39,556 nucleotides of DNA from an uncultured Pseudocitrobacter sp. (GTDB taxonomy: Bacteria > Pseudomonadota > Gammaproteobacteria > Enterobacterales > Enterobacteriaceae), in the NCBI GenBank assembly GCA_913778145.1, contig CAJYVI010000127.1, positions 1 to 39,556 on the forward strand. Direction: 5' to 3'. Positions 1-7,452 of the stretch are shown here, in pieces. Numbering within the stretch: position 1 is the stretch's first letter; every line of letters starts with the position of its first letter. The notes beneath the pieces are model-generated. The model was given only the letters and a program-made list of their open reading frames with translations, made no database searches and was not told the DNA's origin. The position numbers and the translations under genes are program-made.

Positions 1-43
1 GCGGTGAGATGAATAATGCCAAGGGCTTGTGAAAGTTCCATTT

Positions 44-79
44 AAAAAGGGTCCATGTGGAGACATGAACCCTTTTTAC
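44..79 (-). terminator. Probable terminator downstream of pgm
   Basis: An inverted repeat pairs AAAAAGGGT with ACCCTTTTT around an inner ATGT/ACAT pair. Read on the minus strand it lies about 80 nt beyond the pgm stop codon and ends in a run of five T. The arms are A- and T-rich on both sides, so it could act in both directions. A second short hairpin (AGCC-GCAA-GGCT, 124-135) followed by CC and six T reads on the plus strand between it and pgm; it may terminate a convergent gene lying left of the window. Confidence 0.55.
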
Positions 80-155
80 ACCAGTCACTGGATCGGTCAA
101 CTGATCCTTAAATGATCGGCATTAGCCGCAAGGCTCCTTTTTTAATTATTCGCTT

Positions 156-1796
156 TTACGCGTTTTTCAGCACTTCACTAACAATCTCTACCGCTTCTTT
201 CTCAATCTGCTTACGGTGCTCTTCACCAAGGAAGCTTTCGCAGTAGATTTTATACGCGTCTTCGGTGCCTGACGGACGCGCGGCGAACCAGCCGTTGTCG
301 GTCATCACTTTCAGGCCGCCGATGGATGCGCCGTTACCCGGTGCTGCCGTCAGACGTGCGGTGATAGGGTCACCGGCCAGCGTGCTGGCACTCACCATCT
401 CTGGGGAGAGTTTAGACAGCGCCGCTTTCTGTGCAGACGTCGCGCCGGCCTGCAAACGGTTGTAGCTTGGCGCACCGAAGCGTTTTGCCAGCTCGTTGTA
501 ATGCTCTTGCGGGTTTTTACCGGTGACGGCGGTGATTTCCGCGGCCAGCAGGCACATGATGATGCCGTCTTTATCAGTCGACCACGGCGTGCCGTCGAAG
601 CGCAGGAACGATGCCCCGGCACTCTCTTCGCCGCCGAAACCAAAGCTGCCATCAAACAGACCATCAACGAACCATTTGAAACCGACCGGCACTTCCACCA
701 GCTTGCGGCCCAGATCGTTAACTACACGGTCGATCATCGCGGAAGACACCAGGGTTTTACCCACGGCGACGTCTTTGCCCCATTGCGGACGGTGCTGGAA
801 CAGATAGTTAATAGCAACCGCTAGATAGTGATTCGGGTTCATCAGGCCCGCAGGCGTGACGATACCGTGACGGTCGTAGTCCGGGTCGTTGGCAAACGCG
901 AGGTCAAACTTGTCGCGCAGCGCCAACAGGCCCGCCATCGCGCACTCGGAGGAGCAGTCCATACGGATTGCGCCATCTTTGTCGAGGTGCATGAAGCGGA
1001 AAGTCTGGTCAACCTGGTCGTTAACGATGGTCAGGTTAAGCTTGTAGTATTCGCCGATACGTTTCCAATATTCAATACCGGAACCGCCCAGCGGATCGAC
1101 CCCCAGCGTCAGGCCTGCTTTCTGGATAGCCGCCATATCGACGATATCCGCCAGCCCTTCGATGAACGGCTGCACCAGGTCCATCTCTTTAACATGACCG
1201 GACGCCAGCGCGGCATCCAGAGAAATGCGTTTCACGCCTTTCAGGCCATCGGCCAGCAGCGCATTGGCGCGATCTTCCACCACTTTGGTAACGTTCGTAT
1301 CGGCCGGGCCACCGTTAGGCGGGTTGTATTTGATACCGCCATCTTCCGGCGGGTTATGGGACGGCGTAATCACGATACCGTCGGCCAATGGGCCACCTTT
1401 TTTGTTGTGGACCAGAATGGCGTTCGACACGGCAGGCGTCGGCGTAAAGCCGTTATTTTCCTGCACAATGACATCCACACCGTTTGCCGCCAGCACTTCG
1501 AGCACCGAGATAAACGCCGGTTCAGAGAGCGCGTGGGTATCTTTACCTACGTAGCACGGGCCAGTAATGCCGTTTTTCGCACGATCTTCGGCGATTGCCT
1601 GTGCGATCGCCAGAATATGAGGTTCATTGAAACTCTGGCGCGCCGCGCTGCCACGGTGTCCGGAAGTACCGAACTTCACTGCATGCTCTGCGTTACCCAC
1701 TTCCGGTTTCAGCACGTAGTACTGAGACGTCAATTGGGCGACGTTAATCAAATCACTCTGTTGTGCAGGCTGGCCCGCACGGTTATGGTTTGCCAT
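156..1796 (-). CDS. pgm: Phosphoglucomutase, alpha-D-glucose specific
   Basis: This cytoplasmic enzyme interconverts glucose-1-phosphate and glucose-6-phosphate, linking glycolysis to glycogen, trehalose and sugar-nucleotide synthesis. The 546-residue protein is the usual length for the enterobacterial family. Visible motifs are the phosphoserine loop TPSHNP with Ser146, the metal loop DPDYDRHG near residue 305, the sugar-binding loop GGEESAG, and the phosphate loop [10 protein letters not shown] near the C-terminus. I chose the start at 1796 because AAGGA lies just upstream. An in-frame ATG seven codons earlier has no such site and sits 3 nt from the seqA stop. The gene follows seqA with a short gap, so the two are probably co-transcribed. 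The assignment is secure. Confidence 0.97.
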   Translation of the reverse strand: MANHNRAGQPAQQSDLINVAQLTSQYYVLKPEVGNAEHAVKFGTSGHRGSAARQSFNEPHILAIAQAIAEDRAKNGITGPCYVGKDTHALSEPAFISVLEVLAANGVDVIVQENNGFTPTPAVSNAILVHNKKGGPLADGIVITPSHNPPEDGGIKYNPPNGGPADTNVTKVVEDRANALLADGLKGVKRISLDAALASGHVKEMDLVQPFIEGLADIVDMAAIQKAGLTLGVDPLGGSGIEYWKRIGEYYKLNLTIVNDQVDQTFRFMHLDKDGAIRMDCSSECAMAGLLALRDKFDLAFANDPDYDRHGIVTPAGLMNPNHYLAVAINYLFQHRPQWGKDVAVGKTLVSSAMIDRVVNDLGRKLVEVPVGFKWFVDGLFDGSFGFGGEESAGASFLRFDGTPWSTDKDGIIMCLLAAEITAVTGKNPQEHYNELAKRFGAPSYNRLQAGATSAQKAALSKLSPEMVSASTLAGDPITARLTAAPGNGASIGGLKVMTDNGWFAARPSGTEDAYKIYCESFLGEEHRKQIEKEAVEIVSEVLKNA

Positions 1797-1820
1797 TGCT
1801 TGATCCTTCTTATGCAAGGG

Positions 1821-2378
1821 TTAGATTGTGCCGCATACCTTTTCGATTAATTCAGCGGGGAACTGCATGATTTGCATAATGTGTTCCACCATACTGCATT
1901 TACGACCGGTGTTGGTATTCGTAATCACCCAATATGGGGTTTCCGGTACCTGTTTCGGTTTAGTCTGATTACCGTTTTTCAGCAGGGTTTGCTCGTTGGC
2001 GGCAAAGTAGACACGCGTGCGCCCATGAAGCGATTCCGTCGCTTCGGCAAACGCGTTGTTATCCAGTTTGTAGAGCGTCGTCAGGATCAGCATAAAGCGA
2101 TTGACGGCTTTTTTCTGCTCAGCGTATTCGTCAGAGAGCAGCAGTTCACGCATTGCACGAACTTTGTCTTTCGCGGTTTTAACCGGTTTTACCTCGGCAA
2201 CTGGAGCAACCTGAGCAGGCGCGACTTCAGCTTTGGCAACCGGAGCAGCAACAACAGGTTGTGATGCGGCGGAAAACTTCAGCATTCGCCGTAAAATGTC
2301 AGATGCGCTCTCGCCAATGTGCAGTGTGTGGGCGGCAATATAGCGATAGAGTTCGTCATCAACTTCGATCGTTTTCAT
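1821..2378 (-). CDS. seqA: Negative modulator of replication initiation SeqA
   Basis: SeqA binds hemimethylated GATC sites behind the replication fork, sequesters oriC and blocks early re-initiation. The N-terminal oligomerisation region (MKTIEVDDELYRYIA..., about residues 1-35) is joined by an Ala/Pro/Val-rich linker to the C-terminal DNA-binding domain, which contains LHGRTRVYFAA and the NTNTGRKCSM loop. At 185 residues it is slightly longer than the roughly 181-residue K-12 protein, and the difference falls in the linker. The start at ATG 2378 gives the conserved MKTIEVDDEL N-terminus; a GGAT weakly resembling a ribosome site lies upstream, and a longer reading adds 11 unconserved residues. 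It leads the seqA-pgm pair, divergent from ybfF across about 180 nt. Confidence 0.97.
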   Translation of the reverse strand: MKTIEVDDELYRYIAAHTLHIGESASDILRRMLKFSAASQPVVAAPVAKAEVAPAQVAPVAEVKPVKTAKDKVRAMRELLLSDEYAEQKKAVNRFMLILTTLYKLDNNAFAEATESLHGRTRVYFAANEQTLLKNGNQTKPKQVPETPYWVITNTNTGRKCSMVEHIMQIMQFPAELIEKVCGTI

Positions 2379-2561
2379 CTTAATCCAGTGCAATAATTTT
2401 TCTGAATACAAGTTGCTGGGATTATATGTTCAAAACCCAACAGCGGATAGCGTCATACCAGGATAGCGGCAAAAATGGGATAAAAATCGTATCTTGCCCC
2501 TGAACGTGAGAATGTCCAACATAATACCCTAACCCGACAGAGCGAAAAAAAGAACTTTGCT

Positions 2562-3326
2562 ATGAAATTGAATACCCGAGCGCAATCTGCACAAAACCTG
2601 CACAATAATTCCCCCATTCTGCTCGTTCACGGCCTTTTCGGCAGCCTGGACAACCTTGGCGTACTGGCGCGCGACCTGGTGACCGACCACGATATCCTGC
2701 AAGTGGATATGCGTAATCACGGTCTTTCCCCACGAGCAGATGAAATGAACTACCCGGCGATGGCACAAGATCTGCTGGATACCCTCGACGCCCACAACAT
2801 TGAGAAAGCCACGGTGATTGGCCACTCAATGGGCGGCAAAGCGGTGATGGCCCTGACCGCGCTGGCCCCGGAACGCATCGATAAGCTGGTCGCCATTGAT
2901 ATCGCGCCGGTGGACTATCAGGTACGTCGCCATGATGAGATTTTTGCGGCGATTAACGCGGTCACCAACGCGGGTGTCTCCTCACGCCAGCAGGCCGCAA
3001 CCGTGATGCGCGAATTTTTGGCCGAAGAAGGTGTGATTCAGTTTCTGCTGAAATCGTTTGTCGACGGCGAGTGGCGATTTAACGTACCTGCGCTGTGGGA
3101 TCAGTACCCGCACATCGTCGGCTGGGAGACGATTCCGGCGTGGGATCATCCGGCACTGTTTATCCCTGGCGGAAATTCGCCTTATGTTACCGAAGTTTAC
3201 CGTGACGCCCTGCTTTCGCAATTCCCGCAGGCGCGTGCGCACGTCATTGCTGGCGCCGGTCACTGGGTACATGCGGAAAAACCGGACGCGGTACTGCGCG
3301 CCATCCGCCGATATTTAGCAGACTGA
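2562..3326 (+). CDS. ybfF: Esterase YbfF, alpha/beta hydrolase
   Basis: A 254-residue alpha/beta-hydrolase with esterase activity on short acyl esters and acyl-CoA in the E. coli family member; its physiological substrate is not settled. The sequence shows the oxyanion segment VHGLFGS (residues 22-28), the nucleophile elbow GHSMGG with Ser89, and the late catalytic histidine in GAGHWVHAEKPD. There is no signal peptide, so it is cytosolic. It is transcribed away from seqA. Its stop codon lies inside the LexA-like box that precedes ybfE. Confidence 0.95.
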   Translation: MKLNTRAQSAQNLHNNSPILLVHGLFGSLDNLGVLARDLVTDHDILQVDMRNHGLSPRADEMNYPAMAQDLLDTLDAHNIEKATVIGHSMGGKAVMALTALAPERIDKLVAIDIAPVDYQVRRHDEIFAAINAVTNAGVSSRQQAATVMREFLAEEGVIQFLLKSFVDGEWRFNVPALWDQYPHIVGWETIPAWDHPALFIPGGNSPYVTEVYRDALLSQFPQARAHVIAGAGHWVHAEKPDAVLRAIRRYLAD

Positions 3327-3338
3327 TTAAAAACTCAA
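3323..3338 (+). promoter_or_regulatory. LexA-like operator of ybfE
   Basis: CTGATTAAAAACTCAA has the spacing of a LexA box (CTG-N10-CAG) with a good left half and a decayed right half (CAA instead of CAG). It overlaps the ybfF stop codon. From memory, K-12 has a LexA box at the same place ending in CAG, and ybfE belongs to the SOS regulon. An inverted repeat AACGACC/GGTCGTT (3337-3343 and 3362-3368) begins inside the box and could form a hairpin at the end of the ybfF message. Confidence 0.55.
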
Positions 3339-3366
3339 CGACCGCGCGCCATTATGGCCGTGGTCG

Positions 3367-3395
3367 TTGGCGTGTCGGTTGCACTGATGTATGAT
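3367..3395 (+). promoter_or_regulatory. Candidate sigma-70 promoter for ybfE
   Basis: TTGGCG, a 17-nt spacer and TATGAT fit a sigma-70 promoter reading into ybfE, with about 50 nt of leader. The -35 hexamer touches the right arm of the inverted repeat that follows the LexA-like box. Confidence 0.5.
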
Positions 3396-3455
3396 TGCGC
3401 GCTGTCTGCTCCGGGCGTTTCCCGGTAGCTTGTTTCCCCGAAGTCACTCTGAATC

Positions 3456-3749
3456 ATGGCAAAAGAACAAACGGACCGCACGACAATTGATTTGTTCGCA
3501 AATGAGCGTCGGCCGGGAAGACCCAAAACCAATCCGCTTTCGCGTGACGAACAGCTGCGCATTAATAAGCGTAATCAATTAAAACGCGATAAAGTTCGCG
3601 GTCTGAAGCGCGTCGAGCTGAAACTCAACAGCGACGCGGTCGATGCCCTGAACGAACTGGCAACCGCGCGTAATATGAGTCGCAGTGAGCTTATCGAAGA
3701 GATTCTGATGAGCCAGTTAGCGCTGCTTCGTGCGCAGGAAAAGCTCTGA
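3456..3749 (+). CDS. ybfE: LexA-regulated small basic protein YbfE
   Basis: A 97-residue, strongly charged protein conserved in enterobacteria. Its N-terminal half is rich in Arg and Lys (ERRPGRPKTNP, KRNQLKRDKVRGLKRVELKL). The C-terminal part (DAVDALNELATARNMSRSELIEEIL) resembles a ribbon-helix-helix DNA-binding fold, which suggests a dimeric DNA-binding protein. K-12 YbfE is known as SOS-induced, but its molecular role is not established as far as I know. The start ATG at 3456 gives the conserved MAKEQTDRTT N-terminus; the ribosome site is weak. fldA follows after 150 nt. Confidence 0.9.
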   Translation: MAKEQTDRTTIDLFANERRPGRPKTNPLSRDEQLRINKRNQLKRDKVRGLKRVELKLNSDAVDALNELATARNMSRSELIEEILMSQLALLRAQEKL

Positions 3750-3899
3750 AAATTTCGTAAAATCCCGCTTTCATGTAGCAGAGTGTGCAGTCCGGTACGA
3801 TTGCTGATTCCGCACCCTTCTCTGTTCTGCTATGATTGCCCTTATCTGTGGGCAATACGCCACCACCATATCATTAAGTTTCAAGAGGTTATTTAACTC

Positions 3900-4430
3900 A
3901 TGGCAATCGTTGGCATTTTCTTTGGTAGCGACACCGGCAATACCGAAAATATCGCAAAAATGATTCAGAAACAGCTTGGTAAAGACGTTGCCGACGTGCA
4001 TGACATTGCCAAGAGCAGCAAAGAAGACCTGGCTGCATTCGACATTCTGCTGCTGGGTATCCCGACCTGGTACTACGGTGAAGCGCAGTGTGACTGGGAC
4101 GATTTCTTCCCGACGCTGGAAGAAGTTGATTTCAATGGCAAACTGGTTGCACTGTTCGGCTGCGGCGACCAGGAAGACTACGCGGAATACTTCTGTGATG
4201 CGCTGGGCACTATCCGCGACATCATCGAACCGCGCGGCGCCACCATCGTCGGCCACTGGCCAACAGCCGGTTACCACTTCGAAGCGTCTAAAGGCCTGGC
4301 CGATGACGATCACTTCGTGGGTCTGGCTATCGATGAAGACCGTCAGCCGGAACTGACCGCTGAACGTGTAGAAAAATGGGTAAAACAGATCTCCGAAGAG
4401 CTGCATCTGGAAGAGATCAAAAACGCCTGA
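3900..4430 (+). CDS. fldA: Flavodoxin 1
   Basis: FldA is an essential FMN electron carrier. It receives electrons from flavodoxin/ferredoxin reductase and supplies radical-SAM and other reductive enzymes such as biotin synthase, methionine synthase reactivation, and IspG/IspH. The 176-residue protein shows the FMN phosphate loop SDTGNTE (residues 10-16) and the two aromatic residues that stack on the flavin, Trp57 (TWYYGE) and Tyr94 (DQEDYAEYF). The start follows AAGAGG. It lies upstream of uof-fur in the same direction, as in K-12, where some transcripts read through into fur. Confidence 0.97.
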   Translation: MAIVGIFFGSDTGNTENIAKMIQKQLGKDVADVHDIAKSSKEDLAAFDILLLGIPTWYYGEAQCDWDDFFPTLEEVDFNGKLVALFGCGDQEDYAEYFCDALGTIRDIIEPRGATIVGHWPTAGYHFEASKGLADDDHFVGLAIDEDRQPELTAERVEKWVKQISEELHLEEIKNA

Positions 4431-4436
4431 TTCTTG

Positions 4437-4467
4437 ATGCGGCGTGATTATTTAAATCACGCCGCAT
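4437..4467 (+). terminator. Strong hairpin after fldA
   Basis: A perfect 13-bp inverted repeat, ATGCGGCGTGATT and its complement, with a 5-nt loop starts 6 nt after the fldA stop. No strong T-run follows (TAATAGG), so it is more likely a leaky terminator or a 3'-end stabiliser that allows read-through into uof-fur. The rest of the fldA-uof gap (4468-4630) is AT-rich; I could not fix a promoter in it with confidence. Confidence 0.55.
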
Positions 4468-4630
4468 TAATAGGTAGAAGCAATCAAAATAATAGCTACA
4501 ATTTTTTAACTTTTGAGCGTAAATCTGTACAATATCTTCTGAATTTAGCGAGTTTGCTGGTCAAGCCTCGTTTTCGAAATCTTTATTCGCCCAGGTCTTG
4601 CTGTTTTCATTTAGAAGGCGTCATTCTATA

Positions 4631-4720
4631 ATGAGACGCATTACACTCGGTGCACTCTCTGTGTTACTTCCGCGTTTGGAAGTCAATCGTTTAGCAACAG
4701 GACAGATTCCGCATGACTGA
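4631..4720 (+). CDS. uof: Upstream-of-fur leader peptide Uof
   Basis: A short reading frame of 29 codons (MRRITLGALSV... ending GQIPHD) starts after GAAGG and stops at TGA 4718-4720, overlapping the first 8 nt of fur. In E. coli a leader of this kind is translationally coupled to fur. The iron-responsive sRNA RyhB pairs near the uof ribosome site and so lowers Fur synthesis. The frame, the overlap and the peptide match that arrangement. The overlap suggests that ribosomes finishing uof load onto fur, whose own ribosome site (ACAGGA) lies inside uof. Confidence 0.8.
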   Translation: MRRITLGALSVLLPRLEVNRLATGQIPHD

Positions 4721-5165
4721 CAACAATACCGCATTAAAGAAGGCTGGCCTGAAAGTCACACTTCCCCGGTTAAAGATCCTGGAAGTGCTTCAGGAACCAG
4801 ACAATCACCATGTCAGCGCGGAAGACTTATACAAACGCCTGATCGACATGGGTGAAGAGATTGGTCTGGCGACCGTCTATCGCGTTCTCAACCAGTTTGA
4901 TGACGCAGGCATCGTTACACGCCATAATTTTGAAGGTGGCAAGTCCGTTTTCGAACTGACTCAACAACACCATCACGATCACCTGATCTGCCTCGACTGC
5001 GGCAAGGTTATCGAATTCAGCGATGATTCCATCGAAGCTCGTCAGCGTGAGATTGCCGCGAAACACGGTATCCGCTTAACCAACCACAGCCTGTACCTGT
5101 ATGGTCACTGTGCTGAAGGCGACTGCCGCGAAGATGAACACGCGCACGATGGCGTAGAGAAGTAA
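4713..5165 (+). CDS. fur: Ferric uptake regulator Fur
   Basis: Fur is the Fe2+-dependent repressor of iron acquisition and a general metal-responsive regulator. The 150-residue protein has an N-terminal winged helix (recognition helix around ATVYRVLNQF, residues 53-62), the His-rich regulatory metal segment QQHHHDH (residues 85-90 region), the CLDC zinc pair Cys93/Cys96, and a second Cys pair near the C-terminus (GHCAEGDC). It is coupled to uof by an 8-nt overlap and ends in a clear terminator. The convergent chiQ gene lies beyond. Confidence 0.98.
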   Translation: MTDNNTALKKAGLKVTLPRLKILEVLQEPDNHHVSAEDLYKRLIDMGEEIGLATVYRVLNQFDDAGIVTRHNFEGGKSVFELTQQHHHDHLICLDCGKVIEFSDDSIEARQREIAAKHGIRLTNHSLYLYGHCAEGDCREDEHAHDGVEK

Positions 5166-5182
5166 TTTTCTTCGAGATTCTG

Positions 5183-5210
5183 AAAAGCCAACCTTCGGGT
5201 TGGCTTTTTT
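5183..5210 (+). terminator. Rho-independent terminator of fur
   Basis: A 10-bp stem AAAGCCAACC/GGTTGGCTTT closes on a TTCG tetraloop and runs into six T, 17 nt after the fur stop. The A-rich 5' side means it may also serve transcripts arriving from chiQ on the other strand. Confidence 0.92.
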
Positions 5211-5270
5211 ATTGCCTCTGTAAAGACAAAAAAACCGGAGACGCTTTAGGTCCCCGGCGCTGTGCAGGTC

Positions 5271-5603
5271 TTACTTTGTCGTATTGTTACTGCGAATTTC
5301 CTGCCAGATTAACCCGCAATCTTTCTTCACAGCCTGATCGTTACCGGTTTTTCTCGCCAGAATACACGCCTGGTAATCGCTTACCCGTACGCTTTCCTGG
5401 TTCGCAAACTGCTGATGCGCTTTCTCCTGCTTCAGCACGTTCAGCACCTGCTGGCAGGCTTCGATTTTTTCCGGCGAACCTTCGGCGGTGTTGATACAAG
5501 CGCTATAGGCCTCTTTTAAACGCGTATCTTCTTTGGGTGCTTCAGACTGCGCGCACCCAGACAGCGCCGCGACCAGTGCGGCAATCATCACGATTTTTTT
5601 CAT
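5271..5603 (-). CDS. chiQ: Chitoporin-associated lipoprotein ChiQ (YbfN)
   Basis: A 110-residue lipoprotein. The signal peptide MKKIVMIAALVAALSGC ends in a lipobox (LSGC), so Cys17 would be acylated. The mature part is a short charged helical domain with four further Cys residues (SACINT, EACQQ, QACIL, KDCGL), which could form two disulfides in the periplasm. I placed the start at 5603, where the signal peptide begins; an upstream ATG adds seven residues unlike a leader. It follows chiP by about 50 nt and is the second gene of chiPQ. Its exact role is not known. Confidence 0.9.
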   Translation of the reverse strand: MKKIVMIAALVAALSGCAQSEAPKEDTRLKEAYSACINTAEGSPEKIEACQQVLNVLKQEKAHQQFANQESVRVSDYQACILARKTGNDQAVKKDCGLIWQEIRSNNTTK

Positions 5604-5654
5604 GTTATTAGCCTTATACGACACGGTGGGCGCTGCGGCCCGCCTAAACGTTTA

Positions 5655-7058
5655 TCAGAAGATGGTGAACGGTGCGATAACCATGAATTTCACGTCACGC
5701 TCATCCTGGAAGATGTTACCGTAACCGCCGCTCCAGCTCGGGATGTCGGAGTGGTTGTCGTACTGGGTGAAGTGCAGTTTGAACAGCGTACCTTTTGCAC
5801 GCCCTTCCTGTACGGTGTATGCCACGTCAAAGCTGTAAGAAGACTCTTCGATGGTTCTGTTTTTGTCGTAGTACGCGTCCGGGTTGATCTGCCAGGTCGA
5901 TGGTTTAGCATCCCAGGCGTAGACGTAAGATGCGCCCACGGCCCAGCCCGGCAGGTTCCAGTTCTTCAGGTCATACATCGCGCCGAAGAATACCGCTTTT
6001 TCGCCGTTGGCGTTGAAGTCGGAACGGTTATCCCACCACACATCGAGACGACCGTTTGAGGAGGCGTAGGTTGGCGTCATACGTTGCAGGAAGTAACCCT
6101 GCTGGCCTTCAGCCTTAACCCAGGTTCCTTCCAGACGCAGGTCAACCTGCCCCACTTTGTAACCGAAGGTCAGCGCCTGCAACCATGCGGTGCCGTCATA
6201 AATATCGTTTACAGTGCGGTCATCCACTTTATCGCGGGTACCGTAGAACTGATAGCTGGTAGACAGCGGGCTACCGGCGATATCAAATTTGTAGCTGGCT
6301 TTGGCGAAATACTGATCGACATAGCCTTCCGCCTGACCAAATGCCGCTTCCAGCACCAGATCATTTTTGAAGTCATATTTCATACCGATGGAGTGCAGAT
6401 AATCGACTTTCGTGCGCTTATCGTTCTGGTAGAAATTATCCATTTCGATATGCCATGGGGCCTTGTATTCGTTGGTCCACATGTAGGAGAAACTCAGCGC
6501 GCCAGCATCGCCGTAATCAAAGTTCGCACCCGCTTCTGCCCCCTGATAGGTGCCAGGCATAAAGCTCCAGTGGGGCGCTAAAAGCGTTTGGCCGGTCGGC
6601 TGAATATAACCACCGCGCGCCCAAACCGGGCCGTACTTAAATTTCGCAGCAGCTTTATAAAGGCTCACACCGCTTTTATCGCCGGAGTAATCTTCCGAGT
6701 AGCCTTTATTTTTAGACGAGAACGCAATTTCGTTCGGGTGACCACTTTCTGAGGATTCCGCCATTTCGATAGCGGTAAATGCCGCAATATCGAGGCCGAA
6801 CATATCAGCGGCATAACCGGACTGGAAATCAAGGTTGGCGTTCCAGGTGGAGTGAGAAAGGTTGGTTTTATATTTGTCGTTATCGGTCACATCTTTACGG
6901 TCACGCTCACGCTGCCAGTAATAGATGCCGCCCGTTAACGTGGAATCATCGATAAAGCCTGCTGCACTCGCCTGGGGAACAACGACCAGGCCCGACATTG
7001 CTGTGACACCGGCAATAGCCAGCGCCAGCGTACTACGTTTGCCACTGAACGTACGCAT
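5655..7058 (-). CDS. chiP: Chitoporin ChiP (YbfM), OprD-type outer membrane porin
   Basis: ChiP is a substrate-specific beta-barrel for uptake of chitobiose and longer chito-oligosaccharides across the outer membrane. The 467-residue precursor starts with a signal peptide ([20 protein letters not shown]... cleaved near QASA-AG). The rest alternates aromatic beta strands and ends in Phe (VIAPFTIF), as outer-membrane barrel proteins do. AGAGGA stands at the ribosome site. The leader carries a sequence complementary to the ChiX sRNA and the upstream region has two NagC-like boxes, so expression should follow amino-sugar availability. chiQ follows in the operon. Confidence 0.95.
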   Translation of the reverse strand: MRTFSGKRSTLALAIAGVTAMSGLVVVPQASAAGFIDDSTLTGGIYYWQRERDRKDVTDNDKYKTNLSHSTWNANLDFQSGYAADMFGLDIAAFTAIEMAESSESGHPNEIAFSSKNKGYSEDYSGDKSGVSLYKAAAKFKYGPVWARGGYIQPTGQTLLAPHWSFMPGTYQGAEAGANFDYGDAGALSFSYMWTNEYKAPWHIEMDNFYQNDKRTKVDYLHSIGMKYDFKNDLVLEAAFGQAEGYVDQYFAKASYKFDIAGSPLSTSYQFYGTRDKVDDRTVNDIYDGTAWLQALTFGYKVGQVDLRLEGTWVKAEGQQGYFLQRMTPTYASSNGRLDVWWDNRSDFNANGEKAVFFGAMYDLKNWNLPGWAVGASYVYAWDAKPSTWQINPDAYYDKNRTIEESSYSFDVAYTVQEGRAKGTLFKLHFTQYDNHSDIPSWSGGYGNIFQDERDVKFMVIAPFTIF

Positions 7059-7065
7059 ATGTGTA

Positions 7066-7076
7066 TCCTCTTTGAC
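7066..7076 (-). promoter_or_regulatory. ChiX sRNA pairing site in the chiP ribosome site
   Basis: On the minus strand the chiP leader reads GTCAAAGAGGA immediately before the start codon. This is complementary over 11 nt to the ChiX seed TCCTCTTTGAC as I remember it, and includes the Shine-Dalgarno sequence. In E. coli and Salmonella, ChiX blocks chiP translation here until chitosugars induce a decoy RNA. The chiX gene itself is not in this window. Confidence 0.75.
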
Positions 7077-7164
7077 TTTTAAAATGCCGCTGCAAAGCAG
7101 AGGCTAAAAATAAAAAACAGATAAAAAAGTAGCGTGGTGAAAAGCACCTTTTGCTACAGGATTA

Positions 7165-7190
7165 GATTATTTTTCGCGACGCGAATTATC
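7165..7190 (-). promoter_or_regulatory. NagC-like operator, chiP proximal
   Basis: ATAATTCGCGTCGCGAAAAA (minus strand) closely resembles the nagE NagC box in this window (ATTAATTCGTATCGCAAATT) around the shared TAATTCG/TCGC core. It lies about 110 nt upstream of chiP. An AT-rich stretch and a small hairpin (GGTG-AAAAG-CACC, 7136-7148, flanked by GTAGC/GCTAC) lie between it and the gene. Confidence 0.6.
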
Positions 7191-7380
7191 AATCCTTTTT
7201 CGCAAGCAAAACGCAGGACTATGACAAAGCGCACATATTTCGTTGCGTCTTGTAACAAATGCGATTTATTAACATTAAGCGGCGCAACGCCTTATCTCAT
7301 CAGGGGAAAATGTTAATAGTGCAGGTTGCGAGGATGTATCTTGATGAAATGATGCAAACGGGTGATGTCTGCATTAAAAA

Positions 7381-7404
7381 GATTAATTCGCATCGCGAAT
7401 ATGA
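7381..7404 (-). promoter_or_regulatory. NagC-like operator, chiP distal
   Basis: ATTAATTCGCATCGCGAATA matches the nagE box in this window at most positions. It sits about 215 bp from the chiP-proximal box and directly beside the glnS terminator, so a NagC-stabilised DNA loop over the chiP promoter is likely. The stretch between the two boxes (7191-7380) shows no gene. Confidence 0.7.
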
Positions 7405-7411
7405 GAGACAA

Positions 7412-7439
7412 AAAAAACGCCGCAAATGCGGCGTTTTTT
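7412..7439 (-). terminator. Rho-independent terminator of glnS
   Basis: ACGCCGCA pairs with TGCGGCGT, flanked by six A on one side and six T on the other. It starts about 13 nt after the glnS stop and could work in both directions. Confidence 0.9.
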
Positions 7440-7452
7440 CACAAACAGACGA

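Noticed and set aside
3..32. Plus-strand tail of a possible convergent gene ending in TGA at 30-32
   Set aside because: Nine codons without a recognisable C-terminus are not enough; the weak plus-strand hairpin at 124-145 is the only supporting hint.
1..41. Minus-strand ATG at 41 opening a frame (MELSQALGIIHLT) that runs off the left edge
   Set aside because: It starts 3 nt after the T-run of the pgm terminator, has no ribosome site, and only 13 codons are visible with no family I recognise.
828..1850. Long open frame of 340 codons on the strand opposite pgm
   Set aside because: It lies fully inside pgm, antisense, with a composition typical of a shadow frame in a high-GC third-position gene.
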